Below are positions 56,993-64,000 of a stretch of 64,000 nucleotides of DNA, in pieces (the stretch's first letter is position 1; each line of letters starts with the position of its first letter). The DNA lies in NCBI RefSeq assembly GCF_001612725.1, contig NZ_BDAZ01000001.1:124001-188000 (forward strand), written 5' to 3'. The notes under the pieces were generated by a model. The model was given only the letters and a program-made list of their open reading frames with translations, searched no databases and was not told the origin of the DNA. The DNA is from Nocardia anaemiae NBRC 100462. Lineage in GTDB: Bacteria > Actinomycetota > Actinomycetes > Mycobacteriales > Mycobacteriaceae. The translations under genes and the position numbers were made by a program.

Positions 56993-57418
56993 ATGGCTTT
57001 TACCGTTTGGCAAGACCAGGGCGTAGAACAATTCCGGGAGGTCGCGGGGCGGCTCGCGTCGGTGATCCAGAGCGGCATCGATCGCTCGGGCGCGCTGAAC
57101 CAATTCGCCGAATCGATCAGCAGCGGTGAGACATTCACCGATCTGATGATCGAATACTCGTCCCGATGGTTCACCGAAACCGGTGGACGCTCGACCTTGA
57201 TCGGCCCGGAGTTGTTCTGGTTACTGTCCGAGCCGAGCCCGCGCCGGGTATCCGGCACCGGCATGCGAGTCCAAGAGTCTTATCTGGATACCGAATTGAC
57301 GGCCGGACAGCGTGCCCGGATTTTACTGCTGATCTGCGTATACGAGGCGCTGGCACAGAATCAGTGGGGACCGGAGGGGATAGCGGACCACGTGATCGCG
57401 ACCAACGGCGTGGGCTAG
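56993..57418 (+). CDS. hypothetical protein, 141 aa
   Basis: Unrecognised soluble, helical protein: MAFTVWQDQGVEQFREVAGR, LMIEYSSRWFTETGGRSTLI and LTAGQRARILLLICVYEALAQ. Coding-like composition over its whole length, 46 nt past the DUF2637 gene on the same strand, so possibly one unit. No signal, membrane segment or catalytic motif. A GGAGTAAGCGATG arrangement gives GGAG 6 nt before the start. Confidence 0.7.
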   Translation: MAFTVWQDQGVEQFREVAGRLASVIQSGIDRSGALNQFAESISSGETFTDLMIEYSSRWFTETGGRSTLIGPELFWLLSEPSPRRVSGTGMRVQESYLDTELTAGQRARILLLICVYEALAQNQWGPEGIADHVIATNGVG

Positions 57419-57739
57419 GTCAGCGGTCGAAACCGGCGCGGCCGAGTTGGTAACGGTCGAGGGTCGCGCCGGGGGCCGGGCCGAAGCGGCGGTATCGAGG
57501 GTGTCGCGGATGTGCAGGTAGTGCGCGGCACCAGCCAATTGCATTGCGCTACATGCAAGTTGTCGCAGAGCCGGAACGGTTGGCGATCGACGACCCCACT
57601 CGACGGATCCACCGACCGCATCCCCCGGTGGATCACCGATCTCCACCAGTGCGCGATTCAGCGAGGCTGAAACCCGGTGGGCTGAAATATGACAGGCACA
57701 CCGAATTCTCGCTCGCCGCAGCCGAAATCGCGCATATCG
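57419..57739. other. gene-free stretch with a TTGCAT-N8-ATGCAA palindrome
   Basis: 321 nt between convergent genes. Only the palindrome at 57539-57558 stands out. No terminator hairpin with a clear tail was found and no repeat array. Confidence 0.35.
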
Positions 57740-58654
57740 CTACGTCTGCACCGGCACAACGTCGACGGATACGGTGATCGAGCTCTCCCTGGCGTCGGTG
57801 TAGATGATGCCACGCAGCGGCGGCACGTCGGCGTAGTCGCGGCCCCACGCGACGGTTATGTACCGCTCGTCGGCGAATTGGTCGTTGGTCGGGTCGAAGC
57901 CGATCCAGTGGCCGGTTCGGTCGTGTGCGGTGTCACCGGGGACCCACACCGCGGACCAGGCGTGGGTGGCGTCCGCGCCGACCATGCGTTCCTTGCCCGG
58001 CGGCGGATCGGTTGCCAGGTAACCGGATACATAACGCGAGGCCAGCCCGTGTGAGCGCAGGCAGGCGGCGCCGATTCTGGCGAAGTCCTGGCAGACGCCC
58101 GCGCGCGCTGCGAAGACGTCGGCGACCTTGGTGGATACCGTCGTCGAGCCGGATTTGTAGGTGAAGTCGTCGTGGATGCGGGTGTTGAGTTCGGTCACGG
58201 CTTCCAGCAGTGCCCGGTCTGGCCGCAAAGATTCGGCGGCGTATGCGGTGATCTCGGGGGTGATCTCCGGGGGATGCAGGTCGAGGGTGAATTCCACCGC
58301 GAGCGGACCATTGGCGGTGCTCGGCCGGGACTGCTCCCACGGCTTGCTGGTCGCGCTCACCGCCTCGGCGTCGGGTACCTCGACCTCGACCACGGATTCA
58401 CCGGTTACCACGAGTTTCGTATGTTCGGCCGTGACATGGAAATACGAGGTGGTGTTGCCGTATACATCGGTGCCGATCGAATGGTCCGATGGCGTCGGAT
58501 CGATATAGATCTCGTGTGCGAGCAGACGCTGTCCGGGAAACTCGCGCGGCGTGAGATAGGCGCGCCCATAGGAACTGGTGACCTCGTCGGAATAGTTGTA
58601 GATGGTGCGGTGCTCGACCCGATAGCGTCGGGCGGCGGCGGTGCGCGCGCTCAT
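57740..58654 (-). CDS. transglutaminase-like cysteine protease (SCP1.201/Rv2409c type)
   Basis: 304 residues. N-terminal bacterial transglutaminase-like domain (YRVEHRTIYNYSDEVTSSYGRAYLTPR) and catalytic core with Cys188 in AGVCQDFARI, His231 in DATHAWSAVWV and Asp254 in GFDPTNDQF. Genes of this type are linked to circularly permuted ATP-grasp and alpha-E proteins in many bacteria and are thought to make or cut peptide tags. Start overlaps the fused ATP-grasp gene (ATGA), so translation is coupled. In M. tuberculosis three separate genes (Rv2411c-Rv2409c) play this part. Confidence 0.9.
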   Translation of the reverse strand: MSARTAAARRYRVEHRTIYNYSDEVTSSYGRAYLTPREFPGQRLLAHEIYIDPTPSDHSIGTDVYGNTTSYFHVTAEHTKLVVTGESVVEVEVPDAEAVSATSKPWEQSRPSTANGPLAVEFTLDLHPPEITPEITAYAAESLRPDRALLEAVTELNTRIHDDFTYKSGSTTVSTKVADVFAARAGVCQDFARIGAACLRSHGLASRYVSGYLATDPPPGKERMVGADATHAWSAVWVPGDTAHDRTGHWIGFDPTNDQFADERYITVAWGRDYADVPPLRGIIYTDARESSITVSVDVVPVQT

Positions 58655-61617
58655 CCAACGACCCTCGTGCTACCCCACAGCGGCTGGATACCGACCGGCA
58701 GGGCCAGTTTCGTGGTTTCGAACGATTCGGAGATCTTGCGCAACCGCAAATGCACGCCCTCCGACAACTCGGCCAGTTCGGTACGCCGCCCGTCCGCGTC
58801 GGTGACATCGAGCTCGTCCGGGTCCACCCGGCGCAGCATGCGTTGGGCATCGGCCAGCAGCCGTTGCGGGCGGGAGGATCCCGAATTGCCCGGCAGCGCC
58901 TGGAAGTCGGCGTCGAGCTGATCCAGCTGATAGGCCAGCGAGCGTGGGTTCCCGGCATCGAAGAGCAGCAGTCCGGCCACCGCCGATACCCGCACCGAAT
59001 CCCGATGTCGCCGACGGTAACTCACCGACGACTCGGTCGCCTTCAGCACCGTTTCGATGATCACCCGCTCGGTTTCCGGCGGATAGGCATTAGTCAGCGC
59101 GGCCCCGAGCAACGCGGTCAACGACAGCCCCCGTTCGATGCGTTTGCCGATATCCATGACATACCAACCGGTATCGCGCACCAGCGATTCGGCACCGATT
59201 CCGGACAGCGAAAGCAGCGCAGCCAACGACAGCGAATGCAGCGCCGACAATGCCGTTTCCTGATCGTCACCGGTGAACCGGTACTCCGCCAGCGCCCGAT
59301 CCACCGCGCCCAGAATCATCCAGGTATCCGCCGACAACTGATCGCGCACCGCCCGCGCCGCCGAACCGTACCGATTGATCGCGAACGCCATCGACCCCGG
59401 CATATCCGGATCAACCGTCAACGCCACCAAATAGTCATGGCCCTCCCGCCCGGTCCCGGGCACCACCGTCCGCGCGGTAATCGCCGCCACCGCCTTCGAT
59501 GCCGTATCCCCCTCGGCAGCATCAACTTTCGGTGCACCGGTGCTGGACTCGGCACTGTGCGACTCCGGCCCACCCGAGGCCGAGTCCGGCTCAGCCGAAG
59601 GTAGCTTCTGTGCGGAGGTCGCTCCCGCCGCCTGCGGTCCTTGCCCGACCGACTGCGACTGCGTTTGTGATCCGGGCGGTTCCGCTCCGGCCGAACCCGA
59701 TGCCGCCGCATGCGAACCGGGGCCTGCCGAAGGTGGCGGCACGACACCAGCACCATCGGGAAGCACACTCAGCGGAGCCATGGTCCCGGTGGTGCTGGAC
59801 AACGCGGCCATGAGTGCGGGTAGTGCGTCGGCGCCTTCCAGCCAGGGGCGGTAGCGGTAGTCCTGGTAGCAGTCGTGGGTTGCGATCAGCTGTCGCACAA
59901 CGGCTTCCGCGCGTTCGCTGTAGCGGCCCATCCAGAACAGGTCGTTGAGTACGCGCGGGGAGCTGACCGGTTCGAGGGTGGGGGCTCGGCGTTCGCGTTC
60001 TTCGTAGGCTGGCTCGGTGCCGACGGCGGCGACGGTGGCCGGGGCGGCGCGGACCCAAATGTCTTTGGCGGCAAACTTTATGGCTGTGCGCTCGGGCTGC
60101 AGGCGCTGGCGCAATTGCCCGAGCCCGCCTTCCATCGCCGTATAGCCGCCGCGTCGGGCGAGCGAGAAAAGCCGCATACCGACAGGTGCCGAGGCGAGCC
60201 CGCCGTAACCCTGGACGGCGGGTGCGACCGAGAACTGCGCGGGCTCCTGCCCGACCCACTGCCAGCCGCAGTCCTCGATCCGTGCGGCGAGTTCCGCGCG
60301 TTGCGCATCGGCCAGTTCCGGACCGAACAGGGTCGCACCGTCGACCGTCGAACGAATGATCAGCCGATCCAGATTGGCGATCAGATGCGAGCGCTCGCTG
60401 TCATTGCCACCCCAGTACGTCGGCGCGCTCTCCAGCGCCAACTCCTCGCCGAGCAGCGCCCGCGAGATCCGCGGCAGGAACGCGGCCAGTGCCGGATTCT
60501 CCAGCAGCCCACTGCCGATCGTATTCACCACGGTCACCGCACCGCGACGCAACACCTCGACCAGCCCGACCACGCCGAGCCGCGAATCCGGCCGCAGGTC
60601 GAGCGGATCGGAGAATTCGGCGTCCACTCGCCGCAGCACCACATCGACCCGCTTCAACGTGCCGAGCGAACGCATCCACAGCGCACCTTCGCGCACCACC
60701 AGATCCGCGCTCTCCACCAGCGGAAACCCCAGCGTCGAGGCGAGATAGGCCTGGTCGAAAGCGGTTTCGGAATGCACACCCGGACTCAGCACCACGACAA
60801 CCGGATCATCGTCATCGGCCATCGGCGCGGATTCGATCAACATCAACCGCATGGCCCGCGCGAATGGCGAGAGCGGCCGCGGATTGGAATGTTCGAAGGC
60901 CTCGGGAATCGCCGTCGCCACCACCCGCCGGTCCGCCAGCGCGTATCCGGCACCCGACGGCGCCTGCGCCCAGTCGGCGATCACCCGGAACTGTCCATCG
61001 CTCCACCGGCTGAGATCGCAGGCGTGCAGGAACAACTGGTGTCGGCCGGGAATCGTGATGCCGTGCGCGGCCCGCACATATCCGCTATTGCCGAACACCA
61101 CCTCCGGCGGCAGCAGACCCGTGGTGATCGTGCGACGCGGGCCGTAGATATCGGTGAGCACCTCGTCGAGCACCCGCGAGCGCTGCACCAGCCCGGCCTC
61201 CAGCCGAGTCCAGTCGTCGGCGGAGACCAGCAGTGGAATGGGATCCAGCCGCCAAGCAGTCGGCGTCGGCGGTTCACCTACCGCACCCAGTTCGGTGTAG
61301 TAGATGCCGTCGTCATCGATGAGCCTGCGCACCCGGCTGTCCAGCCGCCCGAGTCCGGTCGTGCCCAGTTCCACGAAATCGGCGGACAGCTCCGACCACA
61401 TGCGCCGAACACCACCCGTGGGATCGACCAACTCATCGTAATACCCACCCATCGGCCGACCGCATTCGTCGTAGGCGGCGGTGTCGGCCCCCTCGGCGCG
61501 ATATCTGGCGAACTGTTCCGCGACCTGCTCGCGGATACTCAGCGGTCCGGCATTCAGCAGCGTCGTCTCGGATTCCCGAGCACCCGAGCCGCCGCGCGCT
61601 TCGTCGTGCACAGTCAC
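58651..61617 (-). CDS. circularly permuted ATP-grasp/alpha-E fusion protein
   Basis: 988 residues. Residues about 60-545 form the circularly permuted ATP-grasp type 2 domain (SRVLDEVLTDIYGPRRT, FGNSGYVRAAHG, then a catalytic GRP-like EYGALWMRS region). An alpha-E domain starts at LNDLFWMGRYSERAEAVVRQL (about 550-605), is interrupted by a 105-residue Ser/Pro/Gly/Ala-rich insert (about 610-715), and resumes at DPDMPGSMAFAINRYGSAARAVRDQL (about 730-930). Likely a peptide ligase working with the adjacent transglutaminase. In most species the two halves are separate genes; the insert inside alpha-E is odd. Confidence 0.88.
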   Translation of the reverse strand: MTVHDEARGGSGARESETTLLNAGPLSIREQVAEQFARYRAEGADTAAYDECGRPMGGYYDELVDPTGGVRRMWSELSADFVELGTTGLGRLDSRVRRLIDDDGIYYTELGAVGEPPTPTAWRLDPIPLLVSADDWTRLEAGLVQRSRVLDEVLTDIYGPRRTITTGLLPPEVVFGNSGYVRAAHGITIPGRHQLFLHACDLSRWSDGQFRVIADWAQAPSGAGYALADRRVVATAIPEAFEHSNPRPLSPFARAMRLMLIESAPMADDDDPVVVVLSPGVHSETAFDQAYLASTLGFPLVESADLVVREGALWMRSLGTLKRVDVVLRRVDAEFSDPLDLRPDSRLGVVGLVEVLRRGAVTVVNTIGSGLLENPALAAFLPRISRALLGEELALESAPTYWGGNDSERSHLIANLDRLIIRSTVDGATLFGPELADAQRAELAARIEDCGWQWVGQEPAQFSVAPAVQGYGGLASAPVGMRLFSLARRGGYTAMEGGLGQLRQRLQPERTAIKFAAKDIWVRAAPATVAAVGTEPAYEERERRAPTLEPVSSPRVLNDLFWMGRYSERAEAVVRQLIATHDCYQDYRYRPWLEGADALPALMAALSSTTGTMAPLSVLPDGAGVVPPPSAGPGSHAAASGSAGAEPPGSQTQSQSVGQGPQAAGATSAQKLPSAEPDSASGGPESHSAESSTGAPKVDAAEGDTASKAVAAITARTVVPGTGREGHDYLVALTVDPDMPGSMAFAINRYGSAARAVRDQLSADTWMILGAVDRALAEYRFTGDDQETALSALHSLSLAALLSLSGIGAESLVRDTGWYVMDIGKRIERGLSLTALLGAALTNAYPPETERVIIETVLKATESSVSYRRRHRDSVRVSAVAGLLLFDAGNPRSLAYQLDQLDADFQALPGNSGSSRPQRLLADAQRMLRRVDPDELDVTDADGRRTELAELSEGVHLRLRKISESFETTKLALPVGIQPLWGSTRVVG

Positions 61618-61965
61618 CGCGCCGACCTCGCTTCCCCTGCCAGACGTTGCCTGGAGCGTGAATATATGTCCGCCCCACGCTTACCGATCGCTGACCAGTC
61701 TCCACACCGTGCGTGCCCGGCGCAGATCGAGGATGCCCGGCGCGCCGATGTCGACGGACTGTACTGCCATCTTCGCACGTAGTTCCCGGGATCGAGCCGG
61801 ACCGTGGTGTGCCCCGCCGCCGCGAACCGCCGGTTGCTGCGCGATTGCGCGGCCACCGCATTCACCAGGCACGTCGAGATTGCGCGACACGCGAAGCGAT
61901 CTCCCACCACCTGTCGGGGGCTGATGCTATGACCGATTCACGAACCGATCTCGTCTGGAGGCCAT
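61618..61965. other. intergenic region upstream of ATP-grasp fusion and small Cys/His protein
   Basis: 348 nt with no credible gene. It holds the promoter of the leftward operon and, at 61954-61965, the GGAGG of the rightward small gene. No repeat array seen. Confidence 0.3.
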
Positions 61966-62184
61966 ATGCGCGCGCCGACGTGTCCGTCCTGCGAATCCGC
62001 CATCGACCACTGTCACGGCACCCTCATCGTCCACCTCGGCCGTACCGTCGAATGCACCGACACCGACTGCATCGATCTCGACCACGCCCGGCACGCCTTC
62101 GTCGTCGACTGCGGTGACATTGCCGGTGGCTGCGCCTGCGCGGCAAGGGATGTCACGCGCACTAGTAGGTCAGCGCGAAAGTGA
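61966..62184 (+). CDS. small Cys/His-rich protein (72 aa), probable metal-binding
   Basis: MRAPTCPSCESAIDHCHGTLIVHL, then ECTDTDCIDLDHARHAFVVDC and GGCACAARD. Cysteines at CxxC, C, CxxxxC-type spacings and two His suggest a zinc ribbon. Similar short proteins occur in mycolata; role unknown. GGAGG lies 5 nt before the ATG. Its last 23 nt overlap the end of the convergent secreted-protein gene. Confidence 0.72.
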   Translation: MRAPTCPSCESAIDHCHGTLIVHLGRTVECTDTDCIDLDHARHAFVVDCGDIAGGCACAARDVTRTSRSARK

Positions 62185-62767
62185 GCAGCAAGGTGGTCTG
62201 GAAGTAGCCGCGCCACCAGGAGTACCCGAACCAGACATTGGGCGTGACCTCGCGGATCTCGTCGTAGACCTGCGGCGTCGGTGACGGGGCGTAGTTCAAC
62301 GCCCAGGTCGGCGCGCCATCCACCAGCGCGGGTGCGCTGTAGACATCGGCCTTCCAACCCTCGATGCCCGCGCCGGTGATCCGGTTCATCAGATAGCCGC
62401 CGTCGGGTCCGGTGTAGAAGGTCTTACCGATCCACAATGGCGGGGCCAACGTCTCCATGATCGGCGGCCTGGTCACCCAACCGTTCGTGACGCCCCTTGG
62501 CACCTCGCCGCGCGGGGCATCGCGGAAGATCGCGTCCTGCTGTTCGGCCGAGCAGCGTAGGCGCAGCGAATCGATGGTCGCGGCCGGATTGTCGGGATAG
62601 AGCACACATCCGCCGCCATAGTCGGCCGCCGCGTCGACGACCTCGGATTCGACGATCTCGGGGTCGACGATGCCGGAATCGGCGGCAGCGGGCCCGGCGG
62701 CCCCGAGGAACAGACTGCCCAGTGTGAGCACCACAGTGCCCATGAAAAGAACGCGGTTTGCGCGCAT
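62162..62767 (-). CDS. secreted protein, function unknown
   Basis: 201 residues. Signal peptide 1-30 (RVLFMGTVVLTLGSLFLGAAGPAAA-D). The mature part has an acidic start, two cysteines likely to pair (GGGCVLYP and RLRCSAEQ), GWVTRPPIMETLAPPLWIGKTFYTGPDGGYLMN and a C-terminal FGYSWWRGYFQTTLLLTFALTY. Not recognised as an enzyme. Convergent 3' overlap with the small Cys/His protein gene leaves no terminator between them. Confidence 0.8.
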   Translation of the reverse strand: MRANRVLFMGTVVLTLGSLFLGAAGPAAADSGIVDPEIVESEVVDAAADYGGGCVLYPDNPAATIDSLRLRCSAEQQDAIFRDAPRGEVPRGVTNGWVTRPPIMETLAPPLWIGKTFYTGPDGGYLMNRITGAGIEGWKADVYSAPALVDGAPTWALNYAPSPTPQVYDEIREVTPNVWFGYSWWRGYFQTTLLLTFALTY

Positions 62768-62942
62768 TGCTGTCTCCAGAACTCACCACACCCGGTCCCG
62801 ACCCTGCGTCGATCGTATGACGGTGGCAGCGCGAACATCTGGTTAAAAATCGAACTGTTATCTGGCGGCTCGGGGCTGCGGACGCGGCTGTTGCCGCGCC
62901 CAGTAGGCTGAACGATGACACTTTCCGCAGAGAGGACAAGCC

Positions 62943-63275
62943 GTGCAGCCCGGTGGTCAGTTCGATATGCAGCAGTTACTCGCCCAGGCGCAGCAGATGC
63001 AGCAGGCGGTGATGCAGGCCCAGGCCGAGATCGCGGCGACCGAGGTGCAGGGTCAGGCCGGTGGCGGGCTGGTCCGGGTCACCATCAAGGCGACCGGTGA
63101 GGTCGTCGCGCTGAGCATCGATCCGAAGATCGTCGACCCAGATGATGTCGAGGGACTGCAGGATCTGGTGATCGGCGCGGTCAACGACGCCATGTCCAAC
63201 GCACAGCAGCTGGCTGCCGAACGGCTCGGCCCGCTGGCCGGTGGCGGGTCGCTGCCGGGTCTGCCCGACTTCTGA
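62943..63275 (+). CDS. ybaB: YbaB/EbfC nucleoid-associated protein
   Basis: 110 residues: [21 protein letters not shown], then [50 protein letters not shown]. This is the YbaB DNA-binding family, adjacent to recR as in most bacteria (Rv3716c-Rv3715c). GTG start with GAGGA upstream. Probably co-transcribed with recR 13 nt downstream. Confidence 0.93.
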   Translation: MQPGGQFDMQQLLAQAQQMQQAVMQAQAEIAATEVQGQAGGGLVRVTIKATGEVVALSIDPKIVDPDDVEGLQDLVIGAVNDAMSNAQQLAAERLGPLAGGGSLPGLPDF

Positions 63276-63288
63276 TCCGGGGACGTCT

Positions 63289-63897
63289 TTGTACGAGGGC
63301 CCGGTCCAGGATCTGATCGACGAGTTGGGCAAACTGCCCGGCGTCGGTCCGAAAAGCGCGCAGCGCATCGCATTTCATCTACTCCAGGTCGAGCCGCCCG
63401 AAATCGACCGGCTGCAGGCGGCTTTGCAGAAGGTGCGCGACGGCGTGCAGTTCTGCATTGTCTGCGGCACGGTCTCGGATAACGAAAAGTGCCGCATCTG
63501 TTCGGATCCGCGCCGCGACCGCACCATGATCTGTGTGGTCGAGGAGCCGAAGGATGTGCAGGCCATCGAACGCACCCGCGAATTCCGCGGGCGCTATCAC
63601 GTGCTCGGCGGTGCGCTCGATCCACTCAGCGGCATCGGACCGGATCAGCTGCGCATTCGAGAACTGTTGGCGCGCATCGGCAATCAGGAGGACGGCGTCG
63701 ATGTCAGCGAGGTGATCATCGCGACCGACCCGAATACCGAGGGCGAGGCGACGGCCACCTATCTCGTGCGGATGCTTCGCGATTTCCCCGGACTATCGGT
63801 GACGCGATTGGCATCCGGTCTGCCGATGGGCGGCGATCTGGAATTCGCCGACGAGCTCACCCTCGGCCGCGCGCTGTCGGGTCGGCGAGCACTGTAG
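63289..63897 (+). CDS. recR: recombination mediator RecR
   Basis: 202 residues, TTG start: [32 protein letters not shown] (helix-hairpin-helix). Zinc finger [18 protein letters not shown] and Toprim domain [27 protein letters not shown] and [15 protein letters not shown]. RecR with RecO/RecF loads RecA at gaps. The TTG is chosen because the mycobacterial protein begins at this EGPVQDL sequence and GGGGA is just upstream. Confidence 0.95.
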   Translation: MYEGPVQDLIDELGKLPGVGPKSAQRIAFHLLQVEPPEIDRLQAALQKVRDGVQFCIVCGTVSDNEKCRICSDPRRDRTMICVVEEPKDVQAIERTREFRGRYHVLGGALDPLSGIGPDQLRIRELLARIGNQEDGVDVSEVIIATDPNTEGEATATYLVRMLRDFPGLSVTRLASGLPMGGDLEFADELTLGRALSGRRAL

Positions 63898-63933
63898 CTT
63901 GCGTTCGGCCGGGCACGGGTTACTGTGTCGGGG

Positions 63934-64000
63934 ATGAGCATCGAGTTCCTGCTGACCACGCTCGTCATCGTCGCCACACCCGGAACCGGCGTGCTGTTCA
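63934..64000 (+). CDS. LysE/RhtB-family amino acid exporter, partial (cut by window edge)
   Basis: Only 22 codons are visible: MSIEFLLTTLVIVATPGTGVLF. This opening with ATPGTGVLF is the LysE/RhtB N-terminus. TACTGT (63921-63926) ends 7 nt before the ATG, suggesting leaderless transcription. Substrate cannot be told from this fragment. Confidence 0.75.
   Translation, partial: MSIEFLLTTLVIVATPGTGVLF

Noticed and set aside
56116..57418. Integrative element or prophage fragment
   Set aside because: DUF2637 alone is not enough; no integrase, tRNA attachment repeat or transfer gene was found.
59875..61782. 635-codon open frame on the plus strand opposite the ATP-grasp fusion
   Set aside because: Composition (Arg/His/Pro/Gln) is that of a reverse-strand shadow; the minus-strand gene has clear domain motifs throughout.

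Overview
The window is chromosomal DNA of a high-GC, mycolic-acid-type actinomycete, most likely Nocardia or a close relative. Evidence: strong G/C third-position bias, frequent GTG starts, many starts 6-8 nt behind a TANNNT box (leaderless mRNAs), and gene order matching two Mycobacterium tuberculosis segments: RidA/DUF4177 - two Get3/ArsA-like ATPases - whiB4 - ponA2 - metallophosphoesterase (Rv3678c-Rv3683), and asd/ask - leuA - murT/gatD - ybaB/recR (Rv3708c-Rv3716c). Between these core blocks lie accessory genes rich in small regulator/enzyme pairs.

Layout. 1-9.4 kb: conserved cell-envelope and stress block ending at a tRNA-Pro. 9.4-16.4 kb: FCD-type GntR regulator, urea carboxylase and allophanate hydrolase in one tight operon, followed by three hairpins with the same loop and a tiny membrane peptide. 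16.4-20.1 kb: furA-katA operon and a TPR/AAA+ ATPase. 20.1-33.2 kb: APC permease, serine hydrolase, a thioesterase/MpaB-oxygenase operon with divergent TetR, an aminotransferase, a SnoaL/TetR pair, a hydrolase/AraC pair, then ask-asd. 33.5-43.5 kb: YjbQ, two tandem DHFR-like reductases with TetR, SRPBCC, LtrA, a pore-less voltage-sensor-like protein, cholesterol oxidase, a lipoprotein peptidase, TauE. 43.5-50.8 kb: leuA with a leucine-codon leader, an orphan EspI-like ATPase, a LysR/EamA pair. 51.4-64 kb: Tat flavoprotein, PPOX flavoprotein, murT-gatD, a DUF2637 membrane protein, a transglutaminase with an ATP-grasp/alpha-E fusion, ybaB, recR and the start of a LysE exporter.

The most unusual material is between genes. 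At least seven intergenic stretches carry decayed tandem repeats that begin at or just beyond a stop codon. Their sequences are unrelated, yet three have a 92-95 bp period, and two appear to derive from the 3' end of the gene they follow. Three hairpins at 15.87-16.11 kb have different stems but one shared 10-nt loop, and precede a 19-residue hydrophobic ORF. No CRISPR array, insertion sequence, integrase or phage gene was recognised.
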